NCBI RefSeq assembly: GCF_026242055.1
Contig: NZ_JAPJDL010000007.1
Coordinates: forward strand, 189,683-253,682
Source: Lentzea sp. NEAU-D7
GTDB taxonomy: Bacteria > Actinomycetota > Actinomycetes > Mycobacteriales > Pseudonocardiaceae
Length of the DNA stretch: 64,000 nt
Direction of reading: 5' to 3'
In this document: in pieces, positions 32,401-40,887 of the stretch
Numbering within the stretch: position 1 is the first letter of the stretch
How the letters are laid out: each line of letters opens with the position of its first letter
Notes under the pieces: model-generated
What the model was told of the DNA's origin: nothing
The model's database searches: none
The model's input: the letters and a program-made list of their open reading frames with translations, nothing else
Translations under genes and position numbers: made by a program

Positions 32401-33582
32401 ATGAAGCAAGAGTTCGTGCGTGCCAAGCCACACCTCAACATCGGCACCATGGGACACGTCGACCACGGCAAGACCACGCTGACCGCGGCCATCACCAAGG
32501 TTCTGTCCGAAATGGACCCTTCGGGCACCACCTTCACGGCGTTCGACCGGATCGACCGGGCGCCCGAGGAGCTGGCCCGCGGCATCACGATCAACATCGC
32601 GCACGTCGAGTACGAGACGCCCACGCGTCACTACGCGCACGTCGACATGCCCGGCCACGCCGACTACGTGAAGAACATGATCACGGGGGCGGCGCAGCTG
32701 GACGGCGCGATCCTCGTGGTGTCCGCGGAGGACGGCACGATGCCGCAGACGCGCGAGCACGTGGTGCTGGCGCACCGCGTGGGAGTGCCGTACGTGGTGG
32801 TGGCGCTGAACAAGGCCGACGCGGTGAGCGACCCGGAGCTGCTCGACCTGGTGGAGCTGGAGATCCGCGACCTGCTCTCGCAGTACGGCTTCGACGGCGA
32901 CGCCACACCGGTCGTGCGGGTCTCCGGCCTGCGCGCCCTGCAGGGCGACCCGGAGTGGGTGGAGTCGGTGGTGTCGTTGCTCGACGCCGTGGACTCGCAC
33001 GTGCCGGTGCCCGAGCGGGACGTCACCGGGCCGTTCCTGATGCCGATCGAGAACGTCCTGACCATCACCGGCCGCGGCACCGTCGTGACCGGCGCGGTGG
33101 AACGCGGCGTGCTCGGCGTCGGCGACGCGGTCGAGGTGCTCGGCCTGGGCGACTCCGTGTCGTCCGTGGCCACCGGCATCGAGACGTTCGGCAAGCCCAT
33201 GCGGCAGGCCCAGGCGGGGGACAACGCCGCGATCCTGCTGCGCGGGGTGAAGCGCGGTGACGTCCGGCGCGGCCAGGTGCTGGCCCTGCCGGGCAGCGTC
33301 GCGCCGCACACCCGGTTCCGCGCGTCCGTGTACCTGCTCTCGCACGCCGAGGGCGGCAGGCACACTGGGATTGCGTCGAACTACCGCCCGCAGTTCCACT
33401 TCCGCACCGGCGACGTCGTCGGCGTGGTGGAGCTCGACAGGACGCTGGCCCTGCCAGGTGACACCGTCGAGGTCACGGTGGAGCTGGGCAAGGCGGTGGC
33501 GATGGACACCGGGCTGGGCTTCGCGATCCGCGAGGGCGGCAAGACCGTGGGCGCCGGCACGGTCGGCGAGATCCTCGCCTAG
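32401..33582 (+). CDS. tuf: Elongation factor Tu, divergent second copy (tuf3-like)
   Basis: The 393-residue protein is full-length EF-Tu: G1 [14 protein letters not shown]2 RGITI, G3 DMPGH, G4 NKAD, and domain 3 [22 protein letters not shown]. It is divergent from housekeeping copies ([15 protein letters not shown] start, [14 protein letters not shown]) and stands alone rather than in a str operon, as do Streptomyces tuf3 genes. R126 and V122 align with E. coli Gln124 and Leu120, both sites of kirromycin-resistance mutations. Gly316, Gln329 and Ala375 equivalents are unchanged. A role in elfamycin tolerance or stress translation is inferred. Confidence 0.93.
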   Translation: MKQEFVRAKPHLNIGTMGHVDHGKTTLTAAITKVLSEMDPSGTTFTAFDRIDRAPEELARGITINIAHVEYETPTRHYAHVDMPGHADYVKNMITGAAQLDGAILVVSAEDGTMPQTREHVVLAHRVGVPYVVVALNKADAVSDPELLDLVELEIRDLLSQYGFDGDATPVVRVSGLRALQGDPEWVESVVSLLDAVDSHVPVPERDVTGPFLMPIENVLTITGRGTVVTGAVERGVLGVGDAVEVLGLGDSVSSVATGIETFGKPMRQAQAGDNAAILLRGVKRGDVRRGQVLALPGSVAPHTRFRASVYLLSHAEGGRHTGIASNYRPQFHFRTGDVVGVVELDRTLALPGDTVEVTVELGKAVAMDTGLGFAIREGGKTVGAGTVGEILA

Positions 33583-33625
33583 GCGGCGGCGACGGCCCGC
33601 GAAGGTGGTCGCGCCGCCTTGAAGA

Positions 33626-33653
33626 GCGCGGTGGGGCAGCTGTCCCACCGCGC
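33626..33653. terminator. Bidirectional terminator
   Basis: GCGCGGTGGG (33626-33635) and CCCACCGCGC (33644-33653) are perfect 10-bp arms with an 8-base loop, flanked by AAGA and CTTCTT, between the convergent EF-Tu and DUF6766 genes. Confidence 0.85.
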
Positions 33654-33661
33654 CTTCTTCG

Positions 33662-34327
33662 TCAGCCCGACCTGTCGCTCACCGAGTGCGGCGCACCGAC
33701 CGGCTTCGACTCGGGCGAGCCGCGTTGCCGCAGGTAGACGCTGAGGATCGCCATCGACGCGATCGCGAGGAACTCCGACTGCCAGTTCTGCAGCGACCGG
33801 TTCCAGAAGTCGGCGCTCAGGAAGTACTGGAACAGCCCCATCTGCTCGGCCAGCGGGTCGGAGTTGTTGGCGTACCAGCCCGCCACCCACTGCAGCGTCC
33901 ACGAGATCAGGAACAGCACCAGCATCGCGAGCCCGAGCGACTTCGAGTAGAAGGCGGTGCGCCAGCCACCGGCCTTCGCCCACTTCGGCGAGTCCTTCTT
34001 GACGTACGCGCCGACCTGCTGTTCCTCGTCGGTCTCGTGGCCGACCTTCTCCGCGGGCTTCGACTCGGTGGAGCCGCGCTGGATGAGCCAGACCGTGGCG
34101 GTGACGTACAGGAAGAACTGCAGGTACTCGGACTGCCAGTTCTCCACGACGTCGACGAGGAAGTCGGCGGAGAACAGGTACGAACCCAACGTCAGCAACG
34201 GCTGACCCAGCGCAGCCTGACGCTCGTTGTAGTCGGCGTGGCCCGCGAAGAACTGGCCGACCAGCGCCGCGAGGAACAACCCGCCGAAGACGAGCGTCAG
34301 GCTGTGCTCGCGCAGGAAACTCCTCAT
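33662..34327 (-). CDS. DUF6766 family membrane protein
   Basis: The 221-residue membrane protein contains an internal duplication. YLFSADFLVDVVENWQSEYLQFF with a helix and QRGSTESKPAEKVG is repeated as YFLSADFWNRSLQNWQSEFLAIA with a helix and QRGSPESKPVGAP. Four hydrophobic helices are visible, two per half. The fold and function are unknown. It lies 27 bp after the F420-dependent oxidoreductase and probably ends that operon. Confidence 0.8.
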   Translation of the reverse strand: MRSFLREHSLTLVFGGLFLAALVGQFFAGHADYNERQAALGQPLLTLGSYLFSADFLVDVVENWQSEYLQFFLYVTATVWLIQRGSTESKPAEKVGHETDEEQQVGAYVKKDSPKWAKAGGWRTAFYSKSLGLAMLVLFLISWTLQWVAGWYANNSDPLAEQMGLFQYFLSADFWNRSLQNWQSEFLAIASMAILSVYLRQRGSPESKPVGAPHSVSDRSG

Positions 34328-34354
34328 AGGACCGGGTGCCCTGCGCCAAAAGCA

Positions 34355-35305
34355 TCAAACATCGAGCAGAGGCACCACTTCCTTGGCCCAGAACTCGAAG
34401 AACTCCTGCTGCTGCGGCCCGATCTGCTGCACGTGGACCTCGTCGAACCCGGCCTCGGCGAACTCCCTCACCTTCTCCGCGTACTTCTCCGGGTCCGGGC
34501 CGCACGGCATCGACTTCGCGATCATCTCCGGCGTGACCAGCTCCGACGCCTGCTCGAAGTGTTTGGGCGTCGGCAGCACCTGGGCCAGCTCGCCGGGCAG
34601 GCCGTCGTTCGGCCACAGCCGGTGCGCGGTCGCCACCGCCTCCTCCTCGGAGGCCGCGTAGCAGACCTTCAGCCCGCTCTGTGCCGGGCCGCGGCCACCC
34701 TCGGCGCGGTACTTCTCGACCAGGTCGCCGGCCGGGCCGACGCTGACGTAGCCGTCGCCGCAGCGGGCCGCGAGGCGGACCGCCTTCGGGCCGAACGCCG
34801 AGACGTAGATCGGCACCGGGCGCTCGGGCAAGGTGTAGATGCGGGCGTTCTCGACGGTGTAGTGCTTGCCGTGGTGGGTGACCTCATCGCCCTGGTGCAG
34901 CGTGCGGATGAGGCCGATCGCCTCCTCCAGCATCTCGAGCCGCACGTCGGCGGACGGCCAGTGGTCGCCCAGCACGTGCTCGTTCAGGGCCTCGCCGCTG
35001 CCGACACCGAGCACGAACCGGCCCTGCGTCTGCACGGCCGCGGTGGCGGCGGCCTGCGCGATGACGGCCGGGTGGATGCGCACGGTCGGGCAGGTCACGG
35101 CCGTGGTGATCGGCAGCGACACGACCTCGGACAGCGCGCCGATCGTGCCCCAGACGAACGGTGACTGGCCCTGCTCGTCGTTCCACGGGTGGTAGTGGTC
35201 GGAGATCCACAGCGACTCGAAGCCGTGCTCCTCGGCCATCTTCGCGTTCCTGACCAGCTCACGCGGTCCGTGTTCTTCTGAAGAGAGGAAATAGCCCAGT
35301 TTCAC
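34355..35305 (-). CDS. F420-dependent LLM-class oxidoreductase
   Basis: The 316-residue TIM-barrel protein has the luciferase-like pattern of F420 enzymes: KLGYFLSSEEHGP, FESLWISDHYHPW, GRFVLGVGSGEALNEHVLG and a C-terminal GFDEVHVQQIGP. It resembles the glucose-6-phosphate-dehydrogenase-like subgroup annotated as TIGR03557. It should transfer hydride with deazaflavin F420; the substrate is not evident. The GTG overlaps the stop of the TPP enzyme (GTGA). Confidence 0.88.
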   Translation of the reverse strand: MKLGYFLSSEEHGPRELVRNAKMAEEHGFESLWISDHYHPWNDEQGQSPFVWGTIGALSEVVSLPITTAVTCPTVRIHPAVIAQAAATAAVQTQGRFVLGVGSGEALNEHVLGDHWPSADVRLEMLEEAIGLIRTLHQGDEVTHHGKHYTVENARIYTLPERPVPIYVSAFGPKAVRLAARCGDGYVSVGPAGDLVEKYRAEGGRGPAQSGLKVCYAASEEEAVATAHRLWPNDGLPGELAQVLPTPKHFEQASELVTPEMIAKSMPCGPDPEKYAEKVREFAEAGFDEVHVQQIGPQQQEFFEFWAKEVVPLLDV

Positions 35306-37059
35306 GGCAGCAACTCCTGGATCTTTGTCTTGAGGCCGCGCGTCATCAGCGCCCAGGCGTCCGGGTCGCCACGCAGCACCGCCTCGGTCATGTCCTTGAT
35401 CTGCTCGAACGTCGCGTGGGGCGGGATCGGCGGCACGTTCGGATCGCAGCGCACGTCGAGGACGGTCGAGCCGTCGAACGCGAGCGCCGTCTCCCACGCC
35501 GTGCCGAGCTGCGCGGGGTCGTTGATCTCGATGCCCTGCAGGCCGATCGAGCGGGCGAAGGCGGCGTACGAGATGTCCGGAAGTGTCTGCGACTCCTCGA
35601 ACTTCGGTGCCCCGCCCATCGCGCGCAGCTCCCACGTGACCTGGTTGAGGTCGTTGTTGTGGAAGACGCACACGACGCAACGGATGCCGTATCTCCGCAA
35701 CGTCAGCAGCTCGGCCATGCCGTTCATCTGCATCGCGCCGTCGCCGACCAGCGCGATCAGCGGCCTGTTCGGCTGCGCGAAGGCGGCGCCCAGCGCGTAC
35801 GGGACGGCGCAGCCCATGGTGGCCAGCGTGCCGGACAGCGAGGACCGCACGTTGCCGCGGATCTTGAGCAGCCGCGCGTACCAGTTCGTCGCGGACCCCG
35901 AGTCGGCCGTGACGATGGCGTTGTGGGGCAGGCGTTTCGAGAGCTCGGAGACGATGCGCATCGGGTTGACGGGATCGGCCGGCACCTGCGCCTGCCGTTC
36001 GACGACCTCCCACCAGCGCTCGACGTTCGCCTCGATCGTCTCCCGCCAGGAGCGGTCGGTCTTGTTCTCCAGCAACGGGATGAGCGCGCGCAACGACTCC
36101 CGCGCGTCGCCGACGAGGTTGACCTCCGTCGGGTAGCGCATGCCGATCGCGCGGCCGTCGACGTCGATCTGCACGCCGCGCGCCTTGCCGTACTGCGGCA
36201 GGAACTGCGAGTACGGGAAGTTCGAGCCGACGATCAGCAACCGGTCGCAGTCCCGCATCATCTCGTAGGACGGCCTGGTGCCGAGCAGTCCGATCGACCC
36301 CGTGACGTACGGCAGGTCGTCCGGCAGCACGTCCTTGCCCAGCAACGCCTTCGCGACGCCCGCGCCGAGCAGGTCGGCGACCGCGCGCACCTCCTCGGCG
36401 GCGTCGCGGGCGCCCTGCCCGATCAGGATCGCGACCTTCTCGCCGCTGTTGAGCACCTCGGCCGCACGCCGCACCTCGTCGAGCGCGGGCACGACGGACG
36501 ACACCGGGCGGGACGGCGGGCTCGACGGGATGTACTTGAACTCGTGCTTCGGCGCCTCGTACTCCTGCTCCTGCACGTCGTTCGGGATGATCAGCACGGC
36601 CGGCGCGCGGTCGGCGGCGGCCGTGCGCATCGCCCGGTCCAGCGCGTTCGGCAGCTGCTCGGGCACCGTCACGTCGACCAGGTACGAGGCCACGTCGCGG
36701 AACAACGAGTGCAGGTCGACTTCCTGCTGGTAGCTGCCGCCCTGCGCGGTGCGGGCGGTCTGGCCGACGATCGCGACGACCGGCACGTGGTCGAGCTTCG
36801 CGTCGTACAGACCGTTGAGCAGGTGGATCGCGCCGGGACCGCTGGTGGCCAGGCACACGCCGACGTCACCGCTGAACTTCGCGAAGCCGACCGCGGCGAA
36901 CGCGGCCATCTCCTCGTGGCGGGTCTGGATGAACCTCGGCTCGTTGTCCGCCTTGCCGAACGCCGCCACGATCCCGTTGATGCCGTCGCCGGGGTACGCG
37001 AACACCTGCTTCACACCCCAGTCGCGCAGGCGTTGGACGATGAAGTCCCCGACGGTCAT
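35302..37059 (-). CDS. Thiamine-pyrophosphate enzyme (pyruvate oxidase/acetolactate synthase-like)
   Basis: The 585-residue protein has all three TPP-enzyme domains. The N-terminal Pyr domain has VFAYPGDGINGI and catalytic Glu in RHEEMAAFAA (E50). The central domain has ILIGQGARDAAEEV. The C-terminal PP domain has VGDGAMQMNGMAELL followed by HNND, the GDG-NN metal/TPP motif. It is closest to PoxB-like thiamine-requiring proteins, so a 2-keto-acid such as pyruvate is the probable substrate. The ATG at 37059 overlaps the stop of the metallophosphoesterase (ATGA). GGGGAA is the ribosome-binding site. Confidence 0.9.
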   Translation of the reverse strand: MTVGDFIVQRLRDWGVKQVFAYPGDGINGIVAAFGKADNEPRFIQTRHEEMAAFAAVGFAKFSGDVGVCLATSGPGAIHLLNGLYDAKLDHVPVVAIVGQTARTAQGGSYQQEVDLHSLFRDVASYLVDVTVPEQLPNALDRAMRTAAADRAPAVLIIPNDVQEQEYEAPKHEFKYIPSSPPSRPVSSVVPALDEVRRAAEVLNSGEKVAILIGQGARDAAEEVRAVADLLGAGVAKALLGKDVLPDDLPYVTGSIGLLGTRPSYEMMRDCDRLLIVGSNFPYSQFLPQYGKARGVQIDVDGRAIGMRYPTEVNLVGDARESLRALIPLLENKTDRSWRETIEANVERWWEVVERQAQVPADPVNPMRIVSELSKRLPHNAIVTADSGSATNWYARLLKIRGNVRSSLSGTLATMGCAVPYALGAAFAQPNRPLIALVGDGAMQMNGMAELLTLRRYGIRCVVCVFHNNDLNQVTWELRAMGGAPKFEESQTLPDISYAAFARSIGLQGIEINDPAQLGTAWETALAFDGSTVLDVRCDPNVPPIPPHATFEQIKDMTEAVLRGDPDAWALMTRGLKTKIQELLP

Positions 37060-37778
37060 GAAGGGTTCCCCTCCAGCACGTAGACCGTGTAGGCGGACCG
37101 GATGATCGGCTGCGCGACGTTGCGGACACGCACCCCGCCCGGCGTCATGCCGTGCTCGGTGCCGAAGTGCGCGTGACCGTGCACGGCGAGATGCGTGCCC
37201 GTCGCGTCGATGGCCTCGCCGAGCAGGTACGAGCCGAGGAACGGGTAGATCTCCGGCGGTTCGCCGCGCAACGTGTCCGGCACGGGCGCGTAGTGCGTCA
37301 GGGCGACCTTGATGTCGGTGTCCAGCTCCGACAGGGCCTGCTGGAGGTTCTCCGCGATGTCGCAGGTGTGCTGGATGAACGCCTTCATCTCGCGCTCGCC
37401 GAACGCGCTCCCGCACTTGCCCGCGAACCCGCCGCCGAACCCCTTCACACCCGCGATGCCGATCGAGCAGCCGTTGACCCGGTGGGTGAACGTCGTGCCC
37501 TCCAGCACGTGGATGCCCTTGTCCTGCAACGTCTTGGTGACTTCGAGGGGCTTGTCGTCCTGGTGGTCGTGGTTGCCCAGCACGGCGACCACGGGCACCG
37601 GCAGGTCCGCGAACTCGTCCGCGACCACCTCGGCCTCGACGACCGTGCCGTGCCGGGTCAGGTCACCGGCCAGCAGCAGGATGTCCGCGTGCTCGCCGAC
37701 CTTCTCCAACGCCGGCCGCAGATGCCCGCGCATGTCCTCGCCGAGGTGGATGTCCCCGACCGCAGCGACTCGGATCAT
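37056..37778 (-). CDS. Calcineurin-like metallophosphoesterase
   Basis: The 240-residue protein has the five metallophosphoesterase blocks GDIHLG, GDLTRHG, LGNHDHQDD, LTHYAP and VHGHAHFG, so the dinuclear metal site is complete. It hydrolyses a phosphomonoester or phosphodiester of unknown identity. The ATG overlaps the stop of the BON-domain gene, and its stop overlaps the TPP-enzyme start, giving strict coupling. Confidence 0.9.
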   Translation of the reverse strand: MIRVAAVGDIHLGEDMRGHLRPALEKVGEHADILLLAGDLTRHGTVVEAEVVADEFADLPVPVVAVLGNHDHQDDKPLEVTKTLQDKGIHVLEGTTFTHRVNGCSIGIAGVKGFGGGFAGKCGSAFGEREMKAFIQHTCDIAENLQQALSELDTDIKVALTHYAPVPDTLRGEPPEIYPFLGSYLLGEAIDATGTHLAVHGHAHFGTEHGMTPGGVRVRNVAQPIIRSAYTVYVLEGNPS

Positions 37779-38023
37779 CGCAGGTCCTCCTCACCCTCCG
37801 GTTCGCCCGCAGGTGTCACGCGCACGTCGTTGAAGATCGTCAGCTCGGGGGCGGCCTCGTGCAGGACCTCCTCCAGCGCCGCCCTGCGTTCAGCGCAGGC
37901 CACGTCGCCGGAGAGCATCACGTGATCGCCGCGCACGGTGACGCGCACGCCGAGTTCGGCGGTCCGGGGGTCCTCGGCCACCGCCCTACGCAGATTTGCC
38001 GCCAGGTACTGCTCGGAACTCAT
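37775..38023 (-). CDS. BON domain protein
   Basis: The 82-residue protein is one BON domain (LAANLRRAVAEDPRTAELGVRVTVRGDHVMLSGDVACAERRAALEEVLHEAA), here without signal peptide or anchor. BON domains bind membranes or ligands in stress proteins. It overlaps the upstream nucleotidyltransferase gene by 38 bp in another frame and is coupled to the metallophosphoesterase by an ATGA. Confidence 0.82.
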   Translation of the reverse strand: MSSEQYLAANLRRAVAEDPRTAELGVRVTVRGDHVMLSGDVACAERRAALEEVLHEAAPELTIFNDVRVTPAGEPEGEEDLR

Positions 38024-38576
38024 GGCTTCTCCCGATGATGTCGAGGCGTTCGATGAGCATCAGGAACGCTTCGGCGTAAGGCGACTCCTTGGTCTCCTCG
38101 CGCACCTGCTCCCAATCGATCTGTTCTCGCAGCGCACGGGCGAACGGCAGCAGCTCGCTGAAGTCACAGCGATGGCCGTCCAGCACCAGCAGCTTGCTGC
38201 TCAGCACGAACGTCGCCGGCATCACCGGCAGCATCACCGAGCCGACCGGCATCTCCTCGGCCATCGCGAGGATCTCGTCGGTGACGATGCGCTCGTTCGG
38301 CCGGAACAGCAGGTCCACCAGCGAGTCACCGTCGTAGACCTTGAGCAGCCAGTCCTCCGGCGGCTCGGCGGCGCGAAGCCCGCGCTTCACCAGCACGCGC
38401 ACGGCCTCCGTGGCGTCCTCCGGGCGCACCAGGAGGTCGACGTCGTGTTCGCTCGCCGGCCCTCCGCGCGCGTATCCCGCACATCCGCCTGTCAGCGCGA
38501 AGGGAATCTCCGCGCCACGTAAAGCGTTGGCGACTTTGACCAACGTCCGCAGCAGCTCGTCCTGCAGTCCGCTCAT
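37986..38576 (-). CDS. Nucleotidyltransferase-fold protein
   Basis: The 196-residue protein has a pol-beta-type nucleotidyltransferase core: FALTGGCAGYARGGPASEHDVDLLVRPEDA (residues ~28-57), where the D-V-D pair would bind metal, and VDLLFRPNERI for the third acidic residue. It resembles small nucleotidyltransferases annotated from actinobacterial genomes. Its acceptor is unknown. It is the first gene of the overlapping operon. GTCATGCG-type anti-toxin pairing is not evident. Confidence 0.75.
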   Translation of the reverse strand: MSGLQDELLRTLVKVANALRGAEIPFALTGGCAGYARGGPASEHDVDLLVRPEDATEAVRVLVKRGLRAAEPPEDWLLKVYDGDSLVDLLFRPNERIVTDEILAMAEEMPVGSVMLPVMPATFVLSSKLLVLDGHRCDFSELLPFARALREQIDWEQVREETKESPYAEAFLMLIERLDIIGRSHEFRAVPGGKSA

Positions 38577-38612
38577 GCACTCCCGGCTACCCGCCGAAGA
38601 GCGACGTGAACC

Positions 38613-39113
38613 TCAGTCGGTGGCAAGCCGCGCGTGGGTCTCCGTGTCGAAGCGGACGCCGTCGTAGAGCAACCTGGCCCGCTCGACCCCCTCCACCGCG
38701 AAGCCGGCGTTCGTCGCGACGCGGCAGGAGGCGGGGTTGTCGAGCCGGTGCGCGAGCTCCAGGCGGAACAGGCCGAGCTCGGAGAAGGCGAACTCGCTGA
38801 CCTCGCGGCACGCCCTCGTCGCGAGCCCCTTGCCCCGCGCCTCCTCCCGCATCCAGTAGGAGACCCACCCGGTCAGGTGACGGCGTTCGACGCTCGACAC
38901 GGCGACGTTGCCCACGGGAACGCCCTCGTGCAGCACGGCGAACGAATAGGCGGTGTCGTCGATGCGGCGGGACGTGAGCAGCGCGATCCACTCCTCGGCC
39001 GCGGGCAGGGAGTCGATCTGGGAGGTGAACTGGCGGTCCATCGCCTCCTCGCCCGAGGCGGCCAGGATGATCGGGGCGTCGTCGGGGTGCCAGGGCCGCA
39101 GCAGGGTGTCCAC
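38613..39113 (-). CDS. GNAT family N-acetyltransferase
   Basis: The 166-residue protein matches the RimJ/RimL group: TLLRPWHPDDAPIILAA, GVPVGNVAVSSV, WVSYWMREEARGKGLATRA (acetyl-CoA loop with RGKG) and RLELAHRLDNPASCRVATNAGF. It acetylates an amine of unknown identity. The GTG at 39113 is chosen because GAAGGTGG lies four bases upstream; a longer reading has no family similarity. Confidence 0.88.
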   Translation of the reverse strand: MDTLLRPWHPDDAPIILAASGEEAMDRQFTSQIDSLPAAEEWIALLTSRRIDDTAYSFAVLHEGVPVGNVAVSSVERRHLTGWVSYWMREEARGKGLATRACREVSEFAFSELGLFRLELAHRLDNPASCRVATNAGFAVEGVERARLLYDGVRFDTETHARLATD

Positions 39114-39198
39114 CTGTCCACCTTCTGAATTCCGCGGGTCCACTGCAACTCGGAGGGGTGCTCGAACGTCAGAAGGACATCCGGTAGGAGGAGAGCAG

Positions 39199-39423
39199 AT
39201 GGTCATTTTCGGCTGGCGGACGACGATCGAGCAGTTGCGGATGCTGACGCTGGTGTGCGGGCACTGCCACCACCAGGCGGCGCACAACCTGTTCCGGCGC
39301 TACACGAAGCCGACCATCTTCTTCATCCCGCTGTTCACCATCAGCAGCAGGTACGGGCTGCAGTGCACCTTCTGCGGCGTCTCCTACGACATCAGCAAGA
39401 TGCACGCGCATCAGCTCGTCTGA
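39199..39423 (+). CDS. Small zinc-ribbon protein
   Basis: The 74-residue protein has two CxxC knuckles, LVCGHCHHQA and LQCTFCGVSY, separated by an apolar segment PTIFFIPLFTISSRYG. It resembles zinc-ribbon proteins annotated in many actinomycetes. The perfect AGGAGGAG sets the ATG at 39199. Function unknown; possible DNA- or protein-binding. Confidence 0.8.
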   Translation: MVIFGWRTTIEQLRMLTLVCGHCHHQAAHNLFRRYTKPTIFFIPLFTISSRYGLQCTFCGVSYDISKMHAHQLV

Positions 39424-39533
39424 CAGGCAGGGCATCCGGGCGCGTTCTCGTCGGTGGTGACGCGCCCGCACTCCGGGCAGATCAGCTCGAGAAGGCAGGC
39501 CGGCTCAGCTTCAGGGACACGACCGAGGTCCAC
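39411..39533 (-). CDS. Candidate 40-residue zinc-knuckle microprotein
   Basis: In a frame different from the DUF998 gene it overlaps, the minus strand can encode a 40-residue protein ending ICPECGRVTTDENAPGCPACQTS, a clean CxxC-x11-CxxC zinc knuckle. The possible GTG is at 39533; no strong ribosome-binding site is visible, but translation could be coupled to the DUF998 gene. It overlaps the end of the other zinc-ribbon gene by 13 bp, antisense. Four correctly spaced cysteines are unlikely by chance but not proof. Confidence 0.4.
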   Translation of the reverse strand: MDLGRVPEAEPACLLELICPECGRVTTDENAPGCPACQTS

Positions 39534-40066
39534 ACCCAGCCGATCGTCGCGACCACGTACAGCAGCACCGTGCCGCCGGGGTTGCCCAGGAACGCCATCG
39601 GCACCATCAGGAGCACGCCCGTCAGGCCGCTCATCACCGCCAGCCATCCCCCGAGCCTACGCGCGAACACGAAGCACGCCCCGATCCAGCCGATCATCGC
39701 GAGCCCGAACGCGACGGCGTGCAGAGCGCCGTGCCAGGACAGCGCGGCGGGCGGGCCGTCAGGCGCTCCGGCGGGAAAGCCCATGGCGGGATCGGCCACG
39801 AAGACCCCGCCGAGGATCATCCCGGCGCCCATCAGGCCGATCAGCCGCGCTCCCCACGTCGTGTGCCGGGCCATGCCCGTCGCCGCGACCAGGAACAGCG
39901 CTCCGCTGACGACGAAGTTCGCGATCTGGACCCAGCCGAGCGACCCGAGGCTGAGCATGCTGAACGGGTGCCGCGAGAGGTCGAAGCCCTCGCGGGTGAA
40001 CGCCTGGGCGTACCCGACGACGAGGTAGAGCGGACCGGCGACGACGCCGCAGGCGATGCGGGACAT
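39482..40066 (-). CDS. DUF998 family membrane protein
   Basis: The 194-residue protein has six hydrophobic helices and the DUF998 motifs FDLSRHPFSMLSLG and MGFPAGAPDGPPAALSWHGALH. Function unknown. GGAGGAAC precedes the ATG at 40066. It diverges from the SRPBCC/hydrolase operon. Confidence 0.85.
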   Translation of the reverse strand: MSRIACGVVAGPLYLVVGYAQAFTREGFDLSRHPFSMLSLGSLGWVQIANFVVSGALFLVAATGMARHTTWGARLIGLMGAGMILGGVFVADPAMGFPAGAPDGPPAALSWHGALHAVAFGLAMIGWIGACFVFARRLGGWLAVMSGLTGVLLMVPMAFLGNPGGTVLLYVVATIGWVWTSVVSLKLSRPAFSS

Positions 40067-40141
40067 GGGTTCCTCCAGCAGTTCGGTGTGGCGAGAACGG
40101 AACCACCGACAATATTTTTTGTCAAGACCAGTCGGACTGCC

Positions 40142-40170
40142 TTGACGAATAGATTCGTCGGCAGCAGGAT
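40142..40170 (+). promoter_or_regulatory. Promoter with inverted repeat for SRPBCC operon
   Basis: TTGACG (40142-40147), 17 bp, CAGGAT (40165-40170). A perfect dyad GACGAAT-AG-ATTCGTC (40144-40159) covers the -35 box and spacer, a typical repressor position. A GTCAAG/CTTGAC dyad lies just upstream. Confidence 0.5.
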
Positions 40171-40203
40171 GGGACCATCCACGCACCAGGACAGGGAGAA
40201 CCG

Positions 40204-40887
40204 ATGGGCCACGAGTTCAAGAGCACCGACGAGATCGAGGTGCCCGCGTCCGTCGAGGACGTCTGGACGGCCATCGCGACGGGGCCGGGCATCGACTCGT
40301 GGTTCATGGGCCGCAACGAGGTCGCGAACGGCCAGGTCAAGATGACCTTCGGCGGCTACGAGCCGACGAGCGGGATCACCGCGTCGGAGCCGGGCCGCCA
40401 CTTCGCGTACGACAGCGGCAAGGCTCCCGACGGCCGGTTCATCGCCTACGAGTTCCTCGTCGAGGGCCGTGAGCACGGCAGCACCGTGCTCCGCATGGTC
40501 ACGAGCGGCTTCCTGCCCGGCGACGACTGGGCCGACGAGTTCGAGGCGATGACGCTCGGCGGTGCGCTGTTCCGGCGCACGCTCCAGGAGTACCTCACCT
40601 GGTTCCCCGGCCGCACCGCCCGCCCGCTCACGGTCTTCGGACCGATGATCAGCGACTGGGACGAGGCCTGGAAGAAGCTCGACGCGGCACTGGCCGAGAA
40701 GCTCCCGGACGCCGTCGAGTTCCACCGCAACGCCCACACGATCGGCCTGCGCACCGAACGCGGCATGTACCGGTTCATGCGCGGCTTCTCCGGCCCGGTC
40801 ATCGCCGCACACCACGTCTTCGAGGGCGACGAGTCCGAACAGGACTGGCAGGACTTCCTCGACACCACCCTGGGAGAGCAGAAATGA
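40204..40887 (+). CDS. SRPBCC (AHSA1/polyketide cyclase-like) protein
   Basis: The 227-residue protein begins with an AHSA1-type START-like domain (TDEIEVPASVEDVWTAIATGPGIDSWF, then EPGRHFAYDS and TVLRMVTSGFLPGDDW), a hydrophobic ligand-binding pocket. It is longer than single-domain members, with a C-terminal ~75-residue extension. AGGGAGA precedes the ATG. Its stop overlaps the hydrolase start (ATGA). Ligand unknown. Confidence 0.85.
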   Translation: MGHEFKSTDEIEVPASVEDVWTAIATGPGIDSWFMGRNEVANGQVKMTFGGYEPTSGITASEPGRHFAYDSGKAPDGRFIAYEFLVEGREHGSTVLRMVTSGFLPGDDWADEFEAMTLGGALFRRTLQEYLTWFPGRTARPLTVFGPMISDWDEAWKKLDAALAEKLPDAVEFHRNAHTIGLRTERGMYRFMRGFSGPVIAAHHVFEGDESEQDWQDFLDTTLGEQK

